64,000 nucleotides of DNA from Palaeococcus pacificus DY20341 (GTDB taxonomy: Archaea > Methanobacteriota_B > Thermococci > Thermococcales > Thermococcaceae), in contig NZ_CP006019.1 of the NCBI RefSeq assembly GCF_000725425.1, positions 1,772,480-1,836,479 on the forward strand, read 5' to 3'. The position numbers and the translations under genes were made by a program. The notes under the pieces were generated by a model that did not search any database, was not told where the DNA came from, and worked only from the letters and a program-made list of their open reading frames with translations. This document shows, one piece after another, positions 37,814 to 46,909 of this stretch (position 1 is its first letter; every line of letters begins with the position of its first letter).

Positions 37814-38374
37814 CTACTCCTCCTTAAAGACCGGCAAAAGTTCGTACTTCTTTGCAAGATCAAGGAATCTGTAGAATTTCAGCTTTAGGGCTTCCCTTGG
37901 GTTCTTAAAATCCTTGATTTCAACCTCAAAGTTGAACAAAACCTCGTCGCTCATCTTAATGCGCTCAAAGACCTCCTTATAGCTTGCGGGGTTTGTTTGA
38001 TAGTTGTAAACATCCTCCAAAAAGCTCTCGCTGCCGTAAATGTAGCTCCTGGGGAATGTTGTTAAGAACTCATCTAAAAACGCTTTGTTTATCTTCCTCG
38101 TAGGAATTCCAAAGACAAAGTAGAATCCATGTATTGTGGCACCTACTTCTCCCTGAGGCTTAACTTCAAAAGCGGGATAAGGGTAGGTCATTTCTCTCCA
38201 CTCGCCATTTAAAAAGATGTAGCCGTTAAAAACTTCCTCAATTGGCTCAACCTTAAAGCCCAGCGGCTTCAGCTCCTCTCTAAGCTCCTCGTTGAGTTCG
38301 ATAAGTTCTCTCCATATGAGATTTAAGAGTTCATGAACTTCCAATGAATGCTCTTCTACAAATCTCTCAAGCAT
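37814..38374 (-). CDS. Conserved protein of unknown function
   Basis: A soluble 186-residue protein, rich in Glu, Lys and aromatic residues, with GATIHGFYFVFGIP and FPRSYIYGSESFLEDVY as the most distinctive parts. I think it belongs to a family restricted to Thermococcales (DUF3201-like), but cannot confirm. No membrane span or metal motif is seen. It is the first gene of the minus-strand operon; the methyltransferase starts about 10 nt after its stop. Confidence 0.7.
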   Translation of the reverse strand: MLERFVEEHSLEVHELLNLIWRELIELNEELREELKPLGFKVEPIEEVFNGYIFLNGEWREMTYPYPAFEVKPQGEVGATIHGFYFVFGIPTRKINKAFLDEFLTTFPRSYIYGSESFLEDVYNYQTNPASYKEVFERIKMSDEVLFNFEVEIKDFKNPREALKLKFYRFLDLAKKYELLPVFKEE

Positions 38375-38591
38375 TTTCTCACCTCTAAGAAGATAAGCAG
38401 GGAAAGCTTTAAAATTTAACTCAAAAATTCACCGGAGATACAACTTAAAATATCAACCCCCAATAACTTGATGTTAGCAAAGCAAATGTCCAAAATTTTC
38501 CGAAATTTTTCCTATGTAAATCATTTCATAACTAAGAAACCCTTTTATGTTCGCCTCACCATTATAATACACCCGTGAGAGGTGATGAGCA

Positions 38592-39542
38592 ATGAGGAAA
38601 AGAGTTGTTATTGCTTTAGGGGGAAACGCAATTCTTCAACGAGGGCAAAAGGGAACTTATGAGGAGCAAATGGAGAATGTAAAAAAGACTGCAAAGCAGA
38701 TTGTTGATATAATCCTTAATAACGATTATGAGGTAGTTATAACTCACGGAAATGGTCCTCAAGTGGGTGCTTTACTCTTGCAACATGATGCTGGTCAAAC
38801 ACACGGCATTCCTGCCCAACCTATGGACGTCTGCGGAGCCATGACCCAAGGGCAGATAGGCTACATGATCCAGCAAGCAATTAAAAACGAGCTTAAGAGG
38901 AGAGGTGTTGATAGGCCCGTTGCCACAGTGGTGACTCAGGTGCTGGTTGATAAAAACGATCCCGCCTTTGAGAACCCATCAAAACCCGTTGGGCCTTTCT
39001 ATGATGAAGAAACAGCTAAAAAGCTCGCAAAGGAAAAAGGATGGGTAGTTATAGACGACGCCGGAAGAGGATGGAGAAGAGTGGTTCCCTCGCCAGATCC
39101 AAAAGACATAATCGAGAAGGAAGTAATCCAAGATCTAGTGGAGAAAGGAGTTATAGTCATAGCGAGCGGTGGCGGTGGAATACCCGTTATTGAAGAAGAT
39201 GGAGAGTTAAAGGGTGTTGAAGCCGTTATAGACAAAGACTTGGCGGGCGAGAAGCTAGCAGAAGTCGTCAACGCGGATATCTTCATGATTTTAACCGATG
39301 TGAATGGTGCTGCGATAAACTATGGAAAGCCGGAGGAAAAGTGGCTCAGCAAAGTGAGCGTCGAGGAAATGAGGCGCTACTATGATGATGGGCACTTCAA
39401 GAAGGGAAGTATGGGGCCCAAGGTTCTAGCCACGATAAGATTCGTCGAGTGGGGAGGAGAGAGAGCAGTTATAGCAGCTTTGGACAAGGCTGTGGACGCT
39501 CTAGAAGGAAAAACAGGAACACAAATAGTTAAAGAGCTTTAG
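38592..39542 (+). CDS. arcC: Carbamate kinase / carbamoyl-phosphate synthetase (CpkA)
   Basis: The protein has 316 residues of the amino-acid kinase fold. [36 protein letters not shown] and [13 protein letters not shown] are the family motifs. In Pyrococcus the homolog is a carbamate kinase able to make carbamoyl phosphate from ATP, bicarbonate and ammonia. SD GAGAGGTGATGAGC precedes the ATG. It stands alone with T/A-rich promoter candidates at about 38550-38572. Confidence 0.93.
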   Translation: MRKRVVIALGGNAILQRGQKGTYEEQMENVKKTAKQIVDIILNNDYEVVITHGNGPQVGALLLQHDAGQTHGIPAQPMDVCGAMTQGQIGYMIQQAIKNELKRRGVDRPVATVVTQVLVDKNDPAFENPSKPVGPFYDEETAKKLAKEKGWVVIDDAGRGWRRVVPSPDPKDIIEKEVIQDLVEKGVIVIASGGGGIPVIEEDGELKGVEAVIDKDLAGEKLAEVVNADIFMILTDVNGAAINYGKPEEKWLSKVSVEEMRRYYDDGHFKKGSMGPKVLATIRFVEWGGERAVIAALDKAVDALEGKTGTQIVKEL

Positions 39543-39636
39543 AGTCTTCTCTTCACACTTTTCTACACAGTCCAATCGCAATGTTTTTATACATTTTTGC
39601 CCAAATTACCTCGAAGTCCGAGGTATGGTGATGGTG

Positions 39637-40743
39637 ATGAAAAAAGTTGCTGTAATGTTAATATTTCTGCTGTTCCTAGGGTTTGCCCTTGCAGAGAGGC
39701 CCTATGATGAAGCAGCCAAAGCAACTTTTGAAAGTCTCAAAAGCGGAGACTACGCGCTCTTAGAGCCTCATTTGGATAGCGAGATGAAAAAAGCATTTAC
39801 CGAGAGCTACTTCAAAGCATTTAGAGATCAGCTGATTTCAAAATATGGGGAGCTGAAAAGCTATGAATTCACTAAAGAGGGAAAACAGGGCGAGTTTATT
39901 ATAGCATACTACCGCTTTGAGTTTGAAAAAGCATATCTCACACTTAGGCTCGTTTTTAGAGAGGTTAATGGAGAATACAAGCTTTCTGGACTTTGGATAG
40001 ATGCTGTGAATCCAACGGAGGGAGAGAAAGGAATTCCAACGCCTGTAGCTATGGCTTTTCCAATGCTGGGAGGCATTTTAGCCTTCCTCACATTCTACCT
40101 CATGGGATTTAAGAAAATCCACTGGGCAGAGCTCATTTTAGGCTTCTTTCTGGTGCTGGTGACGCTTTTTGTGCAGAGCCCAATACAGCAGGTGCCCTTC
40201 CTAATTATGGGCATAAAGTCAAACACTGATGTAATAGCAAAAGGCGCCATGTTTATAGTCCTAACATCAATTTGGCTCGGTTTCGTTGCAGGCTTCTTCC
40301 AAGAGGGCCTTAAGTATGTCTTCTCAAGGAACAAGAGCCTTAGGATAGCTCTCTTCATAGGGCTTGGCTTTGGAGTCGGCGAGGCCATAATAATTCCACT
40401 GCTCCAGCTTGTCCAATCTATGACTTTGGGGATTCCACCTTCCCAAACTCTTTCAATGACACTCTTAGGAGGCGCAGAACGCTACTTAGTTACCCTATTC
40501 CACGCTGGAACTACGATAGTTTTAGCTTATGCTTACAAAAACGGCTTTGGAAGGAAAGCATTTTTAAGCCTGAGCATAGCTCATGGAATAATAGACACCT
40601 TCGCAGCTCACTACCAGCTGACACAGTCTCAAACGAGCTTAATCTTGACTTACATTGTCCTAATTGCTGTTACCCTAATAATACTCCGCTATGCGCTACC
40701 AAAAGCGAAGGAAGAAAAGGAGGAAGAAAAGGTTGTTTGGTAA
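39637..40743 (+). CDS. DUF3887 plus YhfC-type membrane protein
   Basis: The protein has 368 residues. A signal peptide (MKKVAVMLIFLLFLGFALA) leads to an extracytoplasmic DUF3887/NTF2-like domain (about 25-125: ATFESLKSGDYALLEPHL, FRDQLISKYG). Seven to eight spans follow with YhfC features FFQEGLKY, GFGVGEAI, ERYLVTLFHAGTT and AHGIIDTF. YhfC relatives look like CPBP-type glutamic intramembrane proteases: Glu, Glu, His and His in membrane spans. ATG 39637 is chosen after GGTGATGGTG. TATA TTTTTATAC is near 39583. A PadR gene overlaps its 3' end. Confidence 0.75.
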   Translation: MKKVAVMLIFLLFLGFALAERPYDEAAKATFESLKSGDYALLEPHLDSEMKKAFTESYFKAFRDQLISKYGELKSYEFTKEGKQGEFIIAYYRFEFEKAYLTLRLVFREVNGEYKLSGLWIDAVNPTEGEKGIPTPVAMAFPMLGGILAFLTFYLMGFKKIHWAELILGFFLVLVTLFVQSPIQQVPFLIMGIKSNTDVIAKGAMFIVLTSIWLGFVAGFFQEGLKYVFSRNKSLRIALFIGLGFGVGEAIIIPLLQLVQSMTLGIPPSQTLSMTLLGGAERYLVTLFHAGTTIVLAYAYKNGFGRKAFLSLSIAHGIIDTFAAHYQLTQSQTSLILTYIVLIAVTLIILRYALPKAKEEKEEEKVVW

Positions 40744-41092
40744 CGGGAAGAGGAGAGCCATTAAAAAGCTCAAAAAAGAGCTCAGGGCAGGTACTTACTC
40801 ATTTATTATTTTATCCCTCCTCAAGGATAAGCCTATGCACGGTTATGGGATAAGAAAGGCCTTCAGCGAGCTCAGCGAAGGAAGAATAGTGCCGAGTGAG
40901 GGCACTCTCTATGACCTGCTCAAAAGTCTCGAAAAGTACAAGCTGGTCGAGAGCTTTTGGGCCGAAGTTGGGGGGAGGGCGAGGAAGTACTATAAAATAA
41001 CCTCCCTAGGAGAGGAGGTCCTGAGTGAACTCAAGGAAGAGGTTTCGTTTATTGGTGAAATTCTAGAGAGGCTCGGTGAGGGATATGAATGA
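40733..41092 (+). CDS. PadR-family transcriptional regulator
   Basis: The protein has 119 residues from TTG 40733, chosen because GGAGGAAG lies 9 nt upstream; the ATG at 40691 has no SD. LRAGTYSFIILSLLKDKPMHGYGI, split as YSFIILSLLKDKPMHGYGI, and EGTLYDLLKSLEKYKLVES with GRARKYYKIT are the PadR winged-helix signature. The basic N-terminus is unusual. It overlaps the YhfC-type gene by 11 nt and the SdpI-like gene by 8 nt, so it probably controls this membrane module. Confidence 0.88.
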   Translation: MFGNGKRRAIKKLKKELRAGTYSFIILSLLKDKPMHGYGIRKAFSELSEGRIVPSEGTLYDLLKSLEKYKLVESFWAEVGGRARKYYKITSLGEEVLSELKEEVSFIGEILERLGEGYE

Positions 41093-41891
41093 GGTTCAAA
41101 TCTTAGGAATAACAATGTTTTTAGCTGGGCTGCTCAGCTACGGCTTCAGAAATAAGAAGGAGTTCAGGAGGGGGCTTAGAGTTGGGTTTAGAATTCCTTA
41201 CACCTTAGCATCTCAGGAGGCCTGGAGAGCGGGGAACACCTTCGTGGGAATAGGATTTATGGCATTAGGTGTGCTCGTGATCTTCTTGAGCTTTTCACTG
41301 AGTGAGAATCAAGCTGTGCTTATAGCCACATTTGGAGGTTTTGTCATAATAGCCCTCGGTGCCTACGTCTCAAAGATAGCCCTTGAGAGAGAAACGTTTA
41401 AGCCTGCTGAAGGTGAGATAAAGCCTTTAAAAGAATTTAACGTCAAACCTTGGCTCTTCAGCGGTGCACTTATCATGATAATTTACTTACTCATCGCCCT
41501 CTATTACTACCCCAAGCTCCCCGAAGTGATAGCGATCCACTTCACCTCTTCCGGAGCCCCGGACAGCTTCGGCTCAAAGCTCCCTTTTGTCCTAATAGTT
41601 CCACTCACAATCATGTCCTTCTTTTTAGGCCTGATTTACCTAGCAAAAGAACCATTCAAGAGAGCGTACATCTCAATCTACTCAAAAAATCCAGAACAAA
41701 CAAGGAAGTGGACTTTGAATCTACTCCTCGCAGGAATGTTTGTCCAGTTTATTGCATACACCGACATAATCTGGTTCAGCCTCAACGGAGCACATTTGCT
41801 TTCCATTAGCTCTCTCACCACGCTCTCATTACTGTTCATCGCTATTCCCTCTGCGATGATTCTCCTCTCACTGTTTCGCCCTCCAGCTTAG
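41085..41891 (+). CDS. SdpI/DUF1648-family membrane protein (copy 1)
   Basis: The protein has 268 residues and about seven spans. The N-terminal part carries the SdpI pattern GFRIPYTLASQEAWRAGNTF, split as RIPYTLASQEAWRAGN. The C-terminal part carries DUF1648 (LPEVIAIHFTSSGAPDSF). In Bacillus, SdpI gives immunity to the SdpC toxin and, with a PadR-like or ArsR-type partner, controls its own gene. Here no toxin gene is visible. ATG 41085 is preferred; GTG 41076 is possible. Confidence 0.78.
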   Translation: MNEVQILGITMFLAGLLSYGFRNKKEFRRGLRVGFRIPYTLASQEAWRAGNTFVGIGFMALGVLVIFLSFSLSENQAVLIATFGGFVIIALGAYVSKIALERETFKPAEGEIKPLKEFNVKPWLFSGALIMIIYLLIALYYYPKLPEVIAIHFTSSGAPDSFGSKLPFVLIVPLTIMSFFLGLIYLAKEPFKRAYISIYSKNPEQTRKWTLNLLLAGMFVQFIAYTDIIWFSLNGAHLLSISSLTTLSLLFIAIPSAMILLSLFRPPA

Positions 41892-41954
41892 GAGGTGAAA
41901 TTTCTTTCACCGGAAGTATTTTAAATAAGTTCGGTAAAGATAAGCAAGGTTGGC

Positions 41955-42770
41955 ATGGAAGGAATCGAAATCATAAACATCATGTTTAATATTTTCATAG
42001 CGCTCCTGATGCTCACAGCCGGCCTTTTAACATATCTCTTCCGGGATAAGCCAAACTATGCGATAGGAGTTAGAATAGGCTACACATTTGCCTCAAAAGA
42101 AGCCTGGCGCAAAACCAACACTTTTGCTGGAAAAGCATTTATGGCTCTTGGAGCGCTCATGCTCATCCTGAGCCCCTTTGTTGATATGATGCAGAACACG
42201 ATAATAATGCTCGCAGGGATAATTGTAATCTTCTACAAAGGCTACAAGATAGCAAAAGAGACGTATGAACTCGAAGAGTTTAAAATTGAAGCGCCAGAAA
42301 TCATCCCCCAAAACATCCCCGAGCTGAATGTAAGGCCATATCTCTTCGGAGAGTTTGCCATCTTAAGTATTTACTTCCTCTTTCTTGCCCTCAGCTACGA
42401 CAAAATGCCCCAGAACATAGCGTCCCACTTTGATTTCTACGGAAACCCCAATGGCTTCATGGAGAAAAGCATAACCTCCCTCGTGGCATTTCCGCTGGTC
42501 ATCTCCGCTCTGATAATAGGAATAACGTACCTATCAAAAAAGCCCCTATTTGTGCAGTTCACGCCGAAATTCAACCCAAAGGCAGGCAAAATTTTCGTTG
42601 AGCTCATGTTTTTCACGGAGCTCCTTATAATCTCAGCATGGGCCTACATAATAGCCTACAACGCTTATAACATCCACAGCGGAGCCATCATAAGTGGGAT
42701 AAGCTTTGGAGCAATCATAATAATATTGGTTGAGATGTTTAGGCTTTTACTGGCGATTGGAGAGAGTTGA
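41955..42770 (+). CDS. SdpI/DUF1648-family membrane protein (copy 2)
   Basis: The protein has 271 residues with the same order as copy 1: SdpI part (RIGYTFASKEAWRKTNTFAG) then DUF1648 part (DKMPQNIASHFDFYGNPNGF). A TATTTTAAATAAG box about 30-35 nt before ATG 41955 suggests its own promoter, unlike copy 1. SD AAGGTTGG. It probably arose by tandem duplication. Confidence 0.78.
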   Translation: MEGIEIINIMFNIFIALLMLTAGLLTYLFRDKPNYAIGVRIGYTFASKEAWRKTNTFAGKAFMALGALMLILSPFVDMMQNTIIMLAGIIVIFYKGYKIAKETYELEEFKIEAPEIIPQNIPELNVRPYLFGEFAILSIYFLFLALSYDKMPQNIASHFDFYGNPNGFMEKSITSLVAFPLVISALIIGITYLSKKPLFVQFTPKFNPKAGKIFVELMFFTELLIISAWAYIIAYNAYNIHSGAIISGISFGAIIIILVEMFRLLLAIGES

Positions 42771-42802
42771 ATTGCTGAATCTCTTTAAATAATAAAGAGA
42801 AT

Positions 42803-43597
42803 TTAGAGTTCGTAATACTGCCTCTTCCTATCCTTAAAGATGTCATTAAACTCATTGAGCATCTTATTTCTCGCTTCCTCCACGTTTATCTCAACGATAC
42901 CAACCTCTTCTTTGTCCTCACTGGCCCTAAGGAGAATCTCCGCTTTAGGTGAGTTAATTTGGCTCATCCCTATAAAGCGAAGCCCTCTCTCCTCGCCAAT
43001 CCTGTTGGCCGTTATTGAGAAGACTCTGTTCTCCAAGCTTCTAATTGGCATTGCCCTTGGTGCGTAGGGCATGACGAGGTTAGCGGGATGGGCAACTATA
43101 TCAGCGCCTTTCAAAGCCAGAGTCCTCATAGCCTCCGGGAAAAACCAGTCGAAGCATATCATTACTCCAACCTTTGCTATACCTATGTTGAAGACATGAA
43201 AGCCCAAATTGCCCGGCTCAAAGAAGAGCTTTTCCCTGTAGAAGAGGTGTATTTTACGATATTTTCCTATGTAACTGGAACCTATTGGGCCTACAATCAC
43301 AGCCGAATTATAGAGCTTTCCTTTCTCGTCTTTTTCAGCTGTCCCAGCCACAATGAAAAGCTCGTGCTCCCTCGCCTGCTCCATCAAAAAGAGTGTTGTT
43401 TCACCATCGGGTATCTGCTGAGCTATCTCTTCAACTTCTTCCTTGCTCTCAAAATTGTAACCTGTATCAAAGAGTTCCGGAAGAACGATGAGCTTGGCTT
43501 CTTTTTTTGCAGCTTCCTTGATGAAGCGCTCGGCCTTGCTCAAGTTCGCATTTAAGTCCAAAAGCTTTGGTTCCATCTGAATGAATCCTACTTTCAT
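42803..43597 (-). CDS. Nitrilase-superfamily amidase
   Basis: Carbon-nitrogen hydrolase of 264 residues. The catalytic triad is Glu41 (LPELFDTGY), Lys115 (KYRKIHLF) and Cys148 (MICFDWFFPE). Length and motifs agree with the characterised Pyrococcus abyssi and P. horikoshii enzymes, which act on small aliphatic nitriles or amides. Soluble, probably dimeric. It stands alone on the minus strand. Confidence 0.9.
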   Translation of the reverse strand: MKVGFIQMEPKLLDLNANLSKAERFIKEAAKKEAKLIVLPELFDTGYNFESKEEVEEIAQQIPDGETTLFLMEQAREHELFIVAGTAEKDEKGKLYNSAVIVGPIGSSYIGKYRKIHLFYREKLFFEPGNLGFHVFNIGIAKVGVMICFDWFFPEAMRTLALKGADIVAHPANLVMPYAPRAMPIRSLENRVFSITANRIGEERGLRFIGMSQINSPKAEILLRASEDKEEVGIVEINVEEARNKMLNEFNDIFKDRKRQYYEL

Positions 43598-43961
43598 GCC
43601 ACCACCGAGGTTTCTTTAGCACTTCTCATTTATTGCGTTTTTTATTGGGTGTTATTATATCAACAGCCTCAAAAATGCCCCAATAAGTATGCTGAGCTAC
43701 AAGAATACTAAATTTTGTCATTGCAATAGCAACAAAATTGCAAATTTAGTAAAAGATGTATAAAAGACGCAGTTCAAAATTAAAATGGATTAAAAGTCCG
43801 AAAATTCTAAAAATTAAAACAAAGTCCTGAAGAGCCAGATTTTCCCATTGAAGCCCCATAAGTGTCCTTTTGCCCAGTAGTTTAGTCGAATGCTAGATAG
43901 GGAAAAGTTTAAAAAGGCTCCTATAAGAAGGGAGGATGGAACGATTATCGAGGTGGTCATC
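43598..43961. other. Intergenic upstream of eL41
   Basis: About 360 bases. It holds an imperfect palindrome (43708-43749), a TATA-like GATGTATAAAAGAC at 43756-43769 with no gene directly after it, and a closer TATA-like AAGTTTAAAAAGG at about 43905-43917 for eL41. The region between the two boxes could be an unrecognised RNA or a long leader; I see no clear box C/D or H/ACA pattern. Confidence 0.45.
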
Positions 43962-44075
43962 ATGAAGAGGAGACCAAGGAAGTGGAAGAAGAAAGGAAGA
44001 ATGAGATGGAAGTGGCTGAAGAAGAGGATTAGGCGCTTAAAGAGACAGCACAGGAAAGAGAGAGGATTAATCTGA
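43962..44075 (+). CDS. rpl41e: Ribosomal protein eL41
   Basis: A 37-residue, extremely basic peptide ([34 protein letters not shown]) matching archaeal and eukaryotic L41e, the smallest ribosomal protein, which sits at the subunit interface. ATG 43962 follows GAGGTGG with 5 nt spacing; a 61-residue reading from 43890 has no SD and adds 24 non-conserved residues. A terminator-like hairpin follows its stop. Confidence 0.88.
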   Translation: MKRRPRKWKKKGRMRWKWLKKRIRRLKRQHRKERGLI

Positions 44076-44094
44076 GGTTCTTGACCTCTTTTTA
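44074..44094 (+). terminator. Hairpin and T-run after eL41, merging into next TATA box
   Basis: GAGGT-TCTTG-ACCTC (44074-44088) is followed directly by TTTTTATATT. The T-run can end the eL41 transcript, and TTTTTATATTCC lies about 25 nt before the next gene's ATG at 44115, so it doubles as that gene's TATA box. Confidence 0.5.
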
Positions 44095-44114
44095 TATTCC
44101 CTTTGGTGCCTCAC

Positions 44115-44762
44115 ATGGAGCATTTCAAAACCTTTGAAAGGCTTTCTTTAGAACTGGACACCTCCAAAGGGAAGACGCTTATTTTAGCAGACTTGCATAT
44201 TGCTTTTGAGCTTTCAAGGGGTTTGAGAGTTAGAACGTATTTTGAGAAAAGCTTAGTGGAGTTTATAAAGTCAAGGAATCCTGATCTAGTGATTTTGCTC
44301 GGTGATGTTAAGGAACCCTTAAGTCTAAAACCATTCACAAAGAAGCTTCTCCTAGAGTTCTTCAGCGAGCTGGAGGAATTTAAAATCCTGATAACCAAAG
44401 GAAACCACGACGGCAACATTGAAAAGCTCGAGGAGGAATTCAGAAACATTGAGGTCGAGAACTACTTCCTCATTGATGACACCCTTTTCATCCACGGTCA
44501 TCAAAATCTTCCAAAAATAGATTTTGAGCGGGCCATTTTAGGTCATATACACCCAGCGGTAAGCGTTAAAATCGGGAGCATCGTTAAAAAGACAAAGTGC
44601 TTCATTAGGGTGGATAAATTTTTGATTCTCCCCACAGTAAATCCCTACATAGAAGGCTTTGATGTTAGGGAAGGCATAAAGATGATACCTTTCTTGAAGA
44701 AGGCTAAGAAAGGAAAAGCTTTCCTTCCTGACTGGACATACTTGGGGGAAGTAATGTTTTAA
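44115..44762 (+). CDS. Calcineurin-type metallophosphoesterase
   Basis: The protein has 215 residues. ILADLHIAFE (Asp26, His28), LLGDVKEP, TKGNHDGN, FIHGHQN and LGHIHPA form the two-metal site. It belongs to the archaeal SbcD-related group (TIGR00024-like) of unknown substrate. ATG 44115 is used; the TATA box about 25 nt upstream leaves little or no leader. Monocistronic. Confidence 0.88.
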   Translation: MEHFKTFERLSLELDTSKGKTLILADLHIAFELSRGLRVRTYFEKSLVEFIKSRNPDLVILLGDVKEPLSLKPFTKKLLLEFFSELEEFKILITKGNHDGNIEKLEEEFRNIEVENYFLIDDTLFIHGHQNLPKIDFERAILGHIHPAVSVKIGSIVKKTKCFIRVDKFLILPTVNPYIEGFDVREGIKMIPFLKKAKKGKAFLPDWTYLGEVMF

Positions 44763-44860
44763 TTTGAAAAACTAAACAAACCGCAAGTTTTATGAAGTTT
44801 AAACGTATAAAATATATGAAGAGAAGATTGCATAGGTGGGAAAATTAGAGGGTGAGGTCA

Positions 44861-45196
44861 ATGCACGAAAAGCTCGAAAGCCTGTTGCGCTCACTTGGGG
44901 TCAAAAAAAGCGAGATAAGGATTTACAAACTGCTTTTGGAGAAAAATATTCCCTTAAGAATAAAAGAAATACAGAGGGAAGTGGGGTTAAGCGAGAGGAG
45001 CGTTAGGGCACATGTTCTAAACCTCTACCGCAGAGGATTCCTAAAGAGGAAGCTCATTGAAGAAGGCTGGCTCGGCTACACTTACACAGCGGTGTCTCCC
45101 CAAGAACTCCTCGAAAGGTTAAAAGAAAACGTTGTGAAGAAAATCAACGAAATTGAGAGAGAGCTAAAGGAAACTGACGAAGTTAAGGGCCCCTAA
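44861..45196 (+). CDS. Winged-helix transcriptional regulator (TrmB/MarR-like)
   Basis: The protein has 111 residues. SLGVKKSEIRIYKLLLEK and IQREVGLSERSVRAHVLNLYRRGFL, split as GLSERSVRAHVLNLYRRG, make a helix-turn-helix with a wing (GWLGYTYTAVSP). A C-terminal coiled-coil-like helix (KENVVKKINEIEREL) suggests a dimer. No ligand domain is present. ATG 44861 follows GGGTGAGG. The end overlaps the convergent peptidase gene by 33 nt. Confidence 0.8.
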   Translation: MHEKLESLLRSLGVKKSEIRIYKLLLEKNIPLRIKEIQREVGLSERSVRAHVLNLYRRGFLKRKLIEEGWLGYTYTAVSPQELLERLKENVVKKINEIERELKETDEVKGP

Positions 45197-46840
45197 AATC
45201 TCCAGAGCTTTCTCAAGACTTTCTCTTTTAAACTTGCCGTATTCTTCTTCCAAGGCTTTAAAAGCATCATCCTTAGGCAAAAGCTCCCCTAACATCAAGA
45301 GTTCATGGAGCAAAGCCATCAATGGACGCTCCTTTAAAAGCTCCCTCATCTCCTTTCCCTGTGCTTTATCAATTCTCATGATGTCCCTAGGGGATAGTAT
45401 ACCCTTTTGTTTCCACTGGAGCCAAGGGTTGGACTCAAACTCATGACCAATATCAACACCCAAAAAATGTCCATCCCTAGCAAGTCCCTTCATGACGAGC
45501 TTTTCCGCCACATCCAGCTCATTAGTTAGGCCCAGCTCACCGAGATACTTCATGGCATATGCCTTCGCAAAGCGTTGGAGCTCTTCTTTGCTGGCTTTTG
45601 CCAAGGCCAAAGCCGTCGCCAAAACAGCTTTTCCAATTATTTCGAGTGTTTCTTTGCTCAGCTTTTCTATTGAGTCCTCACTTGAGTGATAAAAACTGTC
45701 GGGCCAAGTTATGGGCATTACCGAAGGAATCCCAAAGAAGCTGAACACGTCGTGGTCACTCCCCATCTCATAGGGATAGCTCTTAAGGGGCACCTTTGGA
45801 AGAGAGCTGCCGCCAAAACTCTTTCCTCTAGAGTTGGCCAAGTCCAAATAGTATTCCATGATGCCCTCTATTACTGAAAACCTCGAAAGAGGCGTTCTTA
45901 TTAGCATGACAACTCCTTCCCGTCCTCCCACCATGTCGAGGTTTATTACCACATAGTAATGCTCGAGCTCAGCAAAGCTCTCTATGAAGGCTTGTGTGCC
46001 ATGATACTCAGGAATCCAGAGGAAGGCAAAGCCGAAGCGGAATGATTCGTCGTATAATTTAGAGAGTGCTCTCGCGAGCTCCAAAAGCGCTGCACTCCCG
46101 CTCGCATTGTCGTTTGCTCCGGGCTTGGGATGGCACAGGTGAGCAGTGAAGAGAATATACGGCGGTTTGCCCACTTTAGCATAGACCATAGGGAGCACTT
46201 GCTTCTCTCTAATCTCGCTCACTACTTTGAGCCTGGCCTCAACGCTTTCACCCTTCTTGAGCTTGGCGATGACTTCATTGGCCCACTCCTCACTTATCGC
46301 AACCGCAGGAATTTTTGCCCACTCCAAATCTTCCTTTGCCAAGAAGAGTCCAACGTAGGGGAAAGCCTTTCCAGTGCCTTTGCGGTAGATTATGAAGCCT
46401 TTAGCACCGCTCTTGTTAGCTTTTTCGTAGTTCTCTCTCCATTCTTCTCCCACTAGAACGATCCTGTCCTTGGCTTTCTCCCAATCTTCTTCTCTTTCGA
46501 TTAGAACTACTTCTCCCTCAGCTTCGCCGCTCGGAGAGTGCGCCATCACTACAAGGGGCGTTTTTTCTGTGGTTGCTTTTCTCTCTCCGATTTCGATTTC
46601 ACCATGGATTAAATCCCAAGCTATGGGAGATTTTAGAGTTAAGTGCCACCTTTCCCCATCATAGACATCCTCTAAAAGCTCTGCTTCAATCCCCCAAATC
46701 CTCAGATCCTCTAGAACATAGTTGGCTGCCTCAAAAAGCTCTTTTGAACCCTGAATTCGGTGGAATTTTGTTATATCCGCAATGTTCTGCAATACTCTAT
46801 CCGAGCTAAAAACTTCGGCTTCCTTCAAAAAGCGCTCCAT
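45164..46840 (-). CDS. M28-type aminopeptidase with PA domain (DUF4910-like)
   Basis: The protein has 558 residues. A protease-associated domain (about 100-200) interrupts the peptidase fold. The zinc site is TAHLCHPKPGANDNASG (His, Asp), PEYHGT (Glu), NLDMVGG (Asp) and YHSSED (late His). No signal peptide, so cytosolic. A C-terminal helical region holds a winged-helix-like segment (EEEYGKFKRESLEKAL). ATG 46840 follows GGTGAGCCT. Likely acts on short peptides; specificity not evident. Confidence 0.82.
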   Translation of the reverse strand: MERFLKEAEVFSSDRVLQNIADITKFHRIQGSKELFEAANYVLEDLRIWGIEAELLEDVYDGERWHLTLKSPIAWDLIHGEIEIGERKATTEKTPLVVMAHSPSGEAEGEVVLIEREEDWEKAKDRIVLVGEEWRENYEKANKSGAKGFIIYRKGTGKAFPYVGLFLAKEDLEWAKIPAVAISEEWANEVIAKLKKGESVEARLKVVSEIREKQVLPMVYAKVGKPPYILFTAHLCHPKPGANDNASGSAALLELARALSKLYDESFRFGFAFLWIPEYHGTQAFIESFAELEHYYVVINLDMVGGREGVVMLIRTPLSRFSVIEGIMEYYLDLANSRGKSFGGSSLPKVPLKSYPYEMGSDHDVFSFFGIPSVMPITWPDSFYHSSEDSIEKLSKETLEIIGKAVLATALALAKASKEELQRFAKAYAMKYLGELGLTNELDVAEKLVMKGLARDGHFLGVDIGHEFESNPWLQWKQKGILSPRDIMRIDKAQGKEMRELLKERPLMALLHELLMLGELLPKDDAFKALEEEYGKFKRESLEKALEILGALNFVSFL

Positions 46841-46909
46841 AGGCTCACCAATTAGAGTTCTCACGAGAATATAATAGGTTTCCGGTGGTAGGATTAATTA
46901 TTCATTAGA

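Noticed and set aside
40691-40732. ATG 40691 as PadR start
   Set aside because: It would add a Lys/Arg run lying within the YhfC-type gene and lacks an SD; TTG 40733 has GGAGGAAG.
43088-43555. 155-residue plus-strand frame inside the nitrilase gene
   Set aside because: Antisense shadow; the nitrilase frame has all three catalytic residues.
43890-43961. N-terminal extension of eL41 to 61 residues
   Set aside because: No SD at the upstream ATG; the 37-residue form starts right after GAGGTGG and matches the family length.
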